Assembly: GCA_051294375.1 (NCBI GenBank) | Contig: JBJCIZ010000744.1 | Coordinates: 624,264 to 688,263 of the forward strand | DNA: 64,000 nucleotides | Reading direction: 5' to 3' | Source of the DNA: Paraspadella gotoi | Lineage: Eukaryota; Chaetognatha | In this document: in pieces, positions 43,001 to 51,302 of the stretch | How positions within the stretch are numbered: the first letter of the stretch is position 1 | How the letters are laid out: each line of letters starts with the position of its first letter | The notes under the pieces: model-generated | What the model was told of the DNA's origin: nothing | The model's database searches: none | What the model saw: only the letters and a program-made list of their open reading frames with translations | Program-made: the position numbers and the translations under genes

Positions 43001-45453
43001 GGTATTAACCTGCGTGCCCGTTCGAGCGGACGCCACGGGCAAAGAAGTAGAAAGTGTGGCGGGACTCTGAAACTTGGGACGATTGTCGTTGATGTCGACG
43101 AGTTGGATCCGCACCATCGCCGAGGCCGTCATCCCCTCCACATCGGAGGCGACGACGGGGAATTCGTAGACGGCCTTCCGCTCCCGGTCGAGGCCGCGGG
43201 CCACGCAGATCTTGCCGGTGAGCATGTGAACGGCGAAGTCCCTACTCGCCTCGGGAATGTCCAAAGATTTCTGAGAGGATGCGGGAAAGTTATTTAGTGA
43301 CGAATGGATTAAGTACAAAGTAAGTAAGTCTCAGTCCTCACCCGGGCCTTGGGAGCGTCGGCGGGATCGGGAATGGCGTAGTGGAGACGGGCATTGATTC
43401 CGCAGTCGGGATCAGCGGCGACGACTCCGGCGAAGCACTTCCCGATCGGCGCCGATTCCGGCACCGAGAAGTTGTAAAAGGAAATGGGAAATGTCGGCGG
43501 ATTCGTCTCCTCGTCTTTGATGTTGATGAGAACGGTGGCAGTGGAAGAGAGAGCTGGAGTTCCGCCGTCCGTGGCCACCACCTGGTAAAAAACGTAGTTT
43601 TTAATTTTGAATATCGTTATTTATTTACTATTTTATTTTAAAAGACTTCCAATTTCTTACCAGCAACTCAGGATGCGGGTTGGTGTCGCAGTCGATCTTG
43701 GCCTTGGTAGTGATGAGCCCAGTCTCGGCGTTGATCTTGAACCAGGGATCCTCTGCTGTCAGGGCATAGGTGACGCGGGCGTTGACGCCCTCGTCCGCGT
43801 CTTGGGCTTCGACGCGAACGACGACGGCTTCGGGCGACACGGCCTCCAACAGCGTCGTCTCGTAGACGGACTCGGCGAAGGTCGGCGGGGAGTCGTTGAC
43901 GTCGAGGATCTCGACGGTGAAGTTGCGCTCCGTAACGAGAGGTGGCGTGCCCGAGTCCGCCGCTACGAGTTTGAGACTGAGAAGCGAGAGAGATGGGACG
44001 AGAAAAAGGAAAAAGACTTAAAAGATAATACTATAATACTACTACTAATAATAATAATATAATACTACTAATAAAACTTCCTTTGTTCGCTCACCTGTAA
44101 AACGGTTGCTTCTCTCGGTCCAACGGCGACGACACCAAAATCAAATAAATGACCGAGTCGGAGTCTTTAAGGTCAAAGGCGCCGGCGCCTCCTTCCAAGG
44201 CCACGCTGACGTTGCTCCACTTGGCGCCGCCGCCCGTCTGCGCTCCGCCGTCGTCGGGATCCGTGACGCTGACGCGAGCCACGTACTCGCCAGGCCGAGC
44301 GTCTTCGGGAATCTTGGGCGTGTGGTCAGCGGTGAGGAATATGAGGTCGATCACGGGCCGATTGTCATTGACGCCCTCGACGGCGACGCGGACGAAGGCG
44401 ACGCTCTCGAGCGGCGGCTCCCCGCGATCGCGCGCAACTACAATGAGACTGTGCGACGCCTTGGATTCGAAATCGAGAGGACGGCGGAGAACGACGTCGC
44501 CGGTGGCGGAGTCGACGTCGAAGAAGCGTTCACGGTCAGATTGGTAGGTGCGCTTGATAGAGTATTCAACCTCCCCGTTGAGTCCAGAATCTGTGTCCAC
44601 GGCGGAGACTTTCAAGACGTGCGCTCCGACGGGCGTGTTTTCTCTCACGCTGACGGCGTACTCGTTCTTGGTGAACTCGGGATATCCGTCGTTGACGTCC
44701 TTAATATCAACGTTGACGACGAGTTTGGCTTCGCGTCGGGGGACGCCGCCGTCAAAGGCGAGAACAACGAGGCGGTAGGACGATGTTCTCTCTCGGTCTA
44801 ATTCCTTAGCGACAACCAGGTCCATGAAGAGTCCGTTGTTCGGCGCTCGTTGGAGGGACAGGCGGAACGCCCCGCCAATGTTGCCTGGAATGTAGGGAAT
44901 TAATCGAATATTGTGAATTACTTTTCCTTTTTTTTCCTTTTTCCTATTTTTTCTCTTCTCCCTCTTTCCATCTCTTTATCTCTCTCACCGTCAACGATTT
45001 CGTATCCCTGAGTCGTAAATTCCCCTGCGTCGGCGTCGCTGGCGCTGCCGAGCGAGAGACTCGTCTCCGTAGGCGTGGTTTCGCTCAGCGAGATGTCGAT
45101 GCTGTCATCAGGGAATTCGGGAGAGTTATCGTTGGCGTCGAGGACGGAGATGGAGAGGCGGAGTGGAAATCCCGTGGCGATGCTCTTGGCCATGCAGGCG
45201 TAGTGAGCCTTCCGCTCGCGGTCGAGCGGCGCGAGAGTACGAAGTACGCCGGCGTCGTCCGCCTCGAAGTTCTCGTTGCAGCCGCCGGGGTCGACGCCGA
45301 AGAGTTGGAAGGGCGGCATGAAAAGAGCGGTCGGAAAGCCGACGCCGATGAGACCCACCCGCGTGCCTGGGGATAGCGAATTGTGAATTGTAAAGGGGAA
45401 ATTCAATCGATCCAATCCTGACTAAAATCTTCATTCTTAATAGNNNNNNNNNN

Positions 45454-45491
<38 letters not shown>

Positions 45492-45629
45492 CTCAATACC
45501 ATCGATATCGATACCTTTGGGCAAGTTTTCCCCGATGGTAAAATCTTGAAACTCGTCGGCAAACGCGGGAGCGACTAAGACGATGAGCATTACGAAGATC
45601 GTCGGAGCGGCCATCATAAGTGACGCCAT
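29820..45629 (-). CDS. DCHS1: Dachsous-type giant protocadherin
   Basis: Single-pass cadherin that binds Fat in planar cell polarity and Hippo signalling. About 30 exons on one strand. The first exon encodes a signal peptide (MMAAPTIFVMLIVLVAPAFA) and the start of the first ectodomain repeat (DEFQDFTIGENLPKG). Exons from 45365 to about 32640 encode about 26-27 cadherin repeats, recognised from LDRE/LDYE, DxDxGxN and DVNDNxPxF blocks; Dachsous is known for 27. No EGF or laminin-G modules occur, which argues against Fat. A Val-rich transmembrane helix (IIVVAVLVVVVVALVVVVVV) near 32225-32290 is followed by RTKRK. The cytoplasmic tail includes DDEIDRICRQ, STEEYLARLGI and YNWDHLLDWTPSFLPLAPVF, which match Dachsous cytoplasmic motifs, then an acidic stretch and a Pro/Ser/Gly-rich end. 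A small N gap lies in intron 1. Several exon boundaries were not traced individually. Confidence 0.93.
39961..40007. repeat. (CT)n microsatellite abutting a Dachsous splice donor
   Basis: On the minus strand the exon ending in VDYKQ is followed at once by GTGTGAGAGAG and about 45 bases of GA repeat. The repeat therefore begins within the donor region. Confidence 0.9.
45444..45453. other. Assembly gap (10 N) in Dachsous intron 1
   Basis: Ten N beside an AAT trinucleotide run (45454-45489). The gap probably reflects an unresolved microsatellite length. Confidence 1.
45454..45489. repeat. (AAT)n microsatellite
   Basis: Twelve AAT units in Dachsous intron 1, immediately after the N gap. Confidence 0.95.
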
Positions 45630-46978
45630 CACGAGTAAGCGCTCTTTCCTTTTTTCTTTCTTTTTTTCTTTTTAATGCCAGCGACGAAAACGGGGCAACA
45701 ACTCGCCGAGAAAAAACTGGGATGTGAGTCGGCGACCGTTTTGAGCGAGAACGAGGAATTAAGAAAATGCGACGTTGGAAGAAAAAAAAATGGGAAGAGC
45801 GATGAAAGCGAAGTTGGGAGATGATGCGATTAACGATGTGCGATGAAGAAACGAAATAAGGATGAGATGGAAGAAGGCAACTGTGGTCGTTGTTGAAGAG
45901 TATTATCACCTCATCGTTTTTCTTTGTTCGCCGGAGATTCGTTTAAGATGCGCGAGAAAACGCGCGCGCGCGCGGAAGTAGAACTTTCACTTCATTTTTT
46001 TCTTTCGAACCTGTGACGCGCGGGAAGTATATAACATTTAACATCCTCAAAGTATTATGTATATGGTGACAATTTTAAACCCGCCGCTAAAAAAAATTTA
46101 CTAAACGAATTTAACTTTTTTGAAAAGAGATTAAAAACAAAAGATATATAATTTTCATATATACTGAGATAATATTGCTATTGCCTGAAAACCCTTATAA
46201 AAATAGAAAATATATCTTAGTATTCAGTTTTTTTTTAACAAAAAATTTTTTTGAAGCCCAATCAAAATTATAAAAACCTTAATTTAAAAAAATACTAAAT
46301 AGCAAGGTAAATTACTTTTTATAAGGTTTTCGTTTGTGATACCCATATTAGCACTAACTATCGAGGTTATGATTGCTTAACAGAATTATCACTTCCAGGC
46401 GACTAATTTCCCTTTATTTTGAAAAGCTCCAATTAGCTTATCTTTTTTAACTCACTAGAACTCAAAACAAAATCAATAAACAAAAAATTTATACATAAAA
46501 AGGTTAATGAGTTTATATATTGTTTTTTTTTTAAATATTTTTAGGCGTTTTTGTAAGGTGAATTTTTTATAGCGGCGGGTTTCAAATGGTGACGATGGAG
46601 TTGATCTTGAAAACAAATACCTTTGTCTTTGAAAGTAACGGTCGAGCTGTTCCGGTCATTGTGCGGTGTCTTATCTCAGTCGACGAACGGAAAGAGCCGG
46701 CGAAAGCTCGACTCTGGTCGTAGGCCGCTCCTCAACGTCGGCTACATCGTCGACGGCCTTTTCGACTCGAAAAAAGGCACACATCGTTCGGAAGACGGAG
46801 AAAAACCAATTAATATCTGGCAGAATATAAGCGAGGCTTAACATTACAATCAAAGGAAAGCGAGAAAACATTGCGGAAGCGGAAAAGGGGGAGGCTGGAA
46901 ACATTTCCAAGGTTTAAATATCAAAGTCAACTTCTCCTCGACGGACGGCGGCTGAAGCGATCGACTGAGAATCCATCG
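45630..46978. other. Intergenic Dachsous-NFU1
   Basis: Contains the Dachsous promoter and 5' UTR region, an alternating CG run at about 45960-45974 (possible Z-DNA), and the 530-bp TIR element at 46067-46595. The remaining 46600-46978 is less AT-rich, with short open frames on both strands that I could not match to any family. Confidence 0.6.
46067..46595. mobile_element. 530-bp TIR element (MITE-like)
   Basis: Left end GTGACAATTTTAAACCCGCC and right end (reverse complement) GTCACCATTTGAAACCCGCC continue in parallel for about 37 bases (GCTA, then an A-run). These imperfect terminal inverted repeats bound an AT-rich interior with no reading frame. Typical of a non-autonomous DNA transposon. 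Target-site duplication not resolved by eye. Confidence 0.75.
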
Positions 46979-48161
46979 CTACTTCTTTTCGTTCTTTCTC
47001 TCTTCCTCCAATTTGGCCTCGAGTTTATCGAAGGCCGCCTTGGCGATCTCGTCCAGCTCATCCTCCACTTCCTCCACGCCCAACACTTCCGGGACGTAAA
47101 ACTGAGAATCACGTCGATAGGTTTAATTTAAGTACACCACTATATAAAATATTAAATATCAATATTCAGCCTTTAAAAAAAAATATTAACCTGCATCATG
47201 TTTTGAATCCCGTGCTTGAGTGTGACCGAGGACGAGGGGCAGCCAGTGCAGGATCCTTGAAGCTTCAACTTGACGATTCCGTCCTCGAACGATTTGAAGA
47301 CAACGTCGCCACCGTCCTCTTGAACCGTGGGTCGAATTCGCGTGTCTGACATGAAGAGATTTGTTTATTAATTTGGTCATTTTTGAAGAACGCTTCTTTC
47401 TCTCTCTCTCTCTCTCTCTCACCCAGCAACTCCTTAATTAGCATAACGACTTCGTCGTCGTCCTCTTCCAGGGCCGTCTCGCCGCTGGGTACGTCCTCGT
47501 TCATGACCGGAAGACCAGAGGCGAAAAAGTCCATGATCGTGGCAAAGATTTCCGGCTTCAAAATGTTCCACTCGTCCTCCTCGTTCTTCGTCACGGTGAT
47601 GTACTCGTGACCCAAGAAGACGTTTCGAACGCCGGCTGAGTATAAAACAATACTATATAATACAATAAATACAATGTATTTAATATCTTAAGATCACAAA
47701 GATTTTTTATTGTTGTATTCTTTTCGGCTAAATTTAACTTTCGCCGACCGCGGTTTTGAAAAACCACTTAAAATACTTATTTATAAAAAAAAATTTAAAA
47801 AAACTTTTACTTAATTACCCTAACCCTAAACCGCCCTTATTAACCCCGGTCGGCGAAAGTAACCCTTTTCTGTCTGTTCTTAATTTTCATTACAGGATTT
47901 TGTATTGATCCTAAAAATACGAATTTAATTACCAAAAGTATTCGAATAGTTAACTCGCAGTTCAATAATAATAATATTAATAATAATAATCAGAGGAGGA
48001 TTTAGCCTGCCGTCCAATTCTCCTCTTCCTCTTCTTCTTCTTATTTCCTCCTCCTGCCCCTCAGTATATTTTGTCTTGCGATACATTCTCTCGTTTTTAC
48101 TCTTCGCGAAATATACCATTATTTTTCCCTCTATTTCTTCACGCCTTCAATACCCCTCAAG

Positions 48162-48210
<49 letters not shown>

Positions 48211-48718
48211 GTATTTATGACAGCCTCGTCGAAATATTTCGATTCACAAATTAAAACAAATGAGGGTTTCATTCCATCGTTCCCTCTCACCGATTCTAAA
48301 CAGCTGCCGGCCGAGAGGCGACTTGGCTGCGGCGTTGGCGTTGGGAAAGTCCACGGTCTTCCCTTGATCCAGGACGACGGACCCGGGATAAAACTACGGC
48401 GGAAACGAGGAACGCGTCGTCAAGGCGACGGGGATATAACCGAAACGCGCGCTCTTTCCTTACTTTCAACGAATTTGGGTTGGGCGTGTTCTGGGTTTGA
48501 ACGAACATCGATCGTGACTGGGTCTTCGCCCCTAGCGACTCGATCTTTCTCAACAGAGTCGACTTGTGGCGCCGCAGATGAAATTCTCTATCGTGAGCGA
48601 GAAAAGTAGAGGGCGCCGTTCGCGGGGCGCGGCACGATGAAGTCTCGCGCAGGAGCCTTCGCGCGTGAGAGAGACGAGACCAACTTCGCGCCGAGGCCGC
48701 GGAGGCCACGAACGCCAT
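46979..48718 (-). CDS. NFU1: NFU1 mitochondrial iron-sulfur scaffold
   Basis: Late-acting mitochondrial [4Fe-4S] cluster carrier needed for lipoate synthase and respiratory complexes. Five exons. Exon 1 (about 48470-48718) encodes a Ser/Arg-rich presequence ([20 protein letters not shown]) and [15 protein letters not shown]. The next (about 48295-48400) gives [18 protein letters not shown] and [10 protein letters not shown]. The third, ending near 47424, gives [30 protein letters not shown] and MLIKELLG. The fourth (about 47197-47345) holds [20 protein letters not shown] and the cluster-binding CxxC in GSCTGCPSS. The last gives [20 protein letters not shown]-terminal Nfu and C-terminal NifU domains are both complete. 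The long intron before exon 3 holds a TIR element and an AAT microsatellite. Confidence 0.95.
47737..47860. mobile_element. TIR element with telomere-like repeat, copy 3 (124 bp)
   Basis: ACTTTCGCCGACCGCGG at 47737-47753 and CCCCGGTCGGCGAAAGT at 47844-47860 are inverted repeats matching at 16 of 17 positions. The interior is AT-rich plus ACCCTAACCCTAAAC. This is the most compact member of the family seen at 5155-5340 and 8775-8956, and lies in an NFU1 intron. Confidence 0.85.
48161..48207. repeat. (AAT)n microsatellite in NFU1 intron
   Basis: About 15 AAT/TAA units. A second AAT-rich stretch lies at about 47964-47990. Confidence 0.95.
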
Positions 48719-48871
48719 TTTTGTCTGACTTTACAACGATTTAAAGGATTCTATAAATAAATTAAAAAATAACTCAACGAAAACTGTGATATATTAATGA
48801 AAACAATGACCTAACGAACAGTCAATAGCCAACAATATAAAAAGTCTATCGAACGGAAGCGCGACGGCGCG

Positions 48872-51110
48872 TCATTTCTCGATCCTGACGATGTTTTTCT
48901 TAGTCTCGGCGACGATGGGGACGGCGCCGGGTTTAGAGTGGGCGCGTCGGTTAGCCTCCTTTCTCTTCCGCGAATGCAGCATTTCCTTCTTTTCTTCTTC
49001 GAGATGCTTTAATCGACCCGGGACGTGTCGGTGCTTGGAGATCTTCCGAATCTGGAGAAAAAGTTTTCAAATAAAGTTATACTGTTGAAACTGTTGAATT
49101 ATTACTATTATTAAACCCACTAAACCCGCGCCAAGTGCTTACCTCCGGGTGATGTTTGAACTTTTCTTTGAGCTTTTCCGTATACTTGAAGGCGTCTTTT
49201 TGCCTAGAAGACATGGCGCCCAGCTTTTCCGATGCGTTTGCCTTCCAGAGTCGAACGATCGTTTCATCGGAGCCTGCCGAGATATATTTAAGATTATTAT
49301 AAAATGTTTAATGTTTATTAAACTTGAGTCAAGACAACTGGGACGTAGAAAATGAGAAAACGAACCCGAGGCGAGATACTTGTTGTCCAACGACCACCGC
49401 ACGGCGAAAACTTTCTGCATTCGTTTCGTGTGGTAAATCTCTCTGCTCCGAGTTCTATCGACGTCGAAGATGCGGACCGTTCGATCGTACGATCCCGTCA
49501 CGAAAGATTTTCCTGACGAGGGGAAAAAGGAGAGAGAGGAGGCGGATTTAGGGGAAATCGAAAAACAGGAAAATGTCACGCGAATACAATTAATTCAAGA
49601 AGCCAAAATTCACCCGTGGGCGCGTAATCGATGTCCATCACGGCTCCGACGTGATCCATGTGAACGCATTTCGCCTCTTTTAGGCGTCGCATGTCGAAAG
49701 AGTGACTGGATAGAGAAAGAGCGATTTTAAATCAACAGTAAATATTAATATTAAATAGTAACTTTTGAAATGGAAAACATACGGAAAGTAAAAGTTTTTA
49801 AATAGAAAAATTAAGAACTTCCTATTTTCTTATTTTGCAATATTTATAGTTAATTCTGAGGCCGTGAGAACTAATGAGATGCCCACTCACGCGTTGTAAT
49901 CCTCGTTGGCGACGGTAAAGTGAAAGGCCTCCATGGGATTCCAAGCGATGGCGTTGGACGAGAGTTTGAGGACGACTCTTTGAAGGGGTTCGGGCGAACG
50001 AACGTCGTAGAGCGTCACACCGCGGTCCAAAGATGATCCTTGAGTAGGAAAAATGTTTGAAATAATTTACATATTCAAAACTAGAATTATAATACATTTT
50101 TCACATATCAAATTGAAACTTCATTCTGACCAGCGACGATGTTGGTTTCCACAGGATTAAATCTCACGCAGTTGTGCGTGGCCGTCCCCCAACTGAGCGT
50201 CCGCAGGGGTTCGGATCGGCCCACCTCCCAAACGTCCAATCGCTCGCCACAAGTCACGAAAGAATCTTGAGACCAACTGTGATCGATTCCAGTGAAAACG
50301 GCATCTCCGAGGATCGTGTGAATCGGTTCCGCGGATCGCTCTTTCGTTTCTTCACCAAAACCTAACTTTTAAATAGTTCGTTCTGTGTGATTGTGAAACA
50401 TTAAAAATTACTATTACTTGTCGTTGATATCAAACTCACCAAAACCTCGTTGTCGACCTTCCACTGTTTGACGGTCTTGTCGTTCCCGACGGAGAAGACG
50501 AAGTCTCCGTTGGCGGAGAAGGCGAGTCCCCGGACGAATCCCGAGTGCGCCGTCATCGACCGAACGCACTTCTGCGTCGGCAAATTCCAGAGGCGGATCT
50601 CGCCGTCGCAGGAGCCCGAGGCGAGGGTGGAGAGGTTCTTGGGATGTTTTGTCATGCACTGAAGGAATTATTATTACTAAATTAACATAAAAGAAGGCCA
50701 TCATTAAAACGGTACAGGACAACAGAGAGGCTTAAAACTCAAACTTTTCAATAATTGTAAATCTTTACTTATATTTTTCTATAAAGTTGAACACCAATTT
50801 TTATCCTAACTTACTTGAACGCTGTCTCTATGTCCCGCCAGGCCGCAAATAAAAGGTTTTGCAAACATACGGTCCATTTTTGTCACGTTAAGGGCCCGTT
50901 TATATTCTCTGAGAAGTAAATTTTGAATTTAATTTCAAAAGTAAAAGGTTACCATTGTCTCGAAATTATTTAACGATACCTGACACCCTCAAAAGGGTGA
51001 AGTTTGGGATCATGGTTTCTTGGAACTTTATGAATGTCTTTTTTGGTTTCCCTTCGATACTCGTCGGGATTTCGGCACAGCACTTTAACTTTATATTTCG
51101 ATGACGCCAT
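48872..51110 (-). CDS. DCAF13: DCAF13/WDSOF1 (Sof1) WD40 ribosome-biogenesis factor
   Basis: WD40 protein of the Sof1 family: small-subunit processome component for 18S rRNA maturation and, in animals, a CUL4-DDB1 substrate receptor. Nine exons. It begins MASSKYKVKVLCRNPDEYRR and VPRNHDPKLHPFEGVR, then RMFAKPFICGLAGHRDSVQ, the WD blades SGSCDGEIRLWNLPTQKCV, GNDKTVKQWKVD, TCGERLDVWEVG, LDRGVTLYDVRSPEPLQRV and TGSYDRTVRIFDVDRTRSRE, and the Sof1 C-terminal region EIYHTKRMQKVFAVRWS, WKANASEKLGAMSSRQ and ISKHRHVPGRLKHL. It ends ETKKNIVRIEK. The N-terminus has five residues before the usual KVKxL start. It starts 192 bases downstream of the USP8 stop and ends 153 bases before the NFU1 start. Confidence 0.95.
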
Positions 51111-51302
51111 TTTTTTTAAAAATTAGTGTTCAGTTAGTATAATCTATTTCACATCACTAAAAACAAAAAAATTGTGACGAAACTATTTTTTTTCTTAAAA
51201 CAAATACTACTAAATTTATAATTCTTAATACCACCAAATATCCCGGCATATCACAAACGGTATATCACAGAAGAAATGATTTGAATTAAACCATTATTAT
51301 GA

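Noticed and set aside
46623-46910. Small coding genes on either strand between Dachsous and NFU1
   Set aside because: Short frames without splice partners or family resemblance; likely promoter or UTR sequence.
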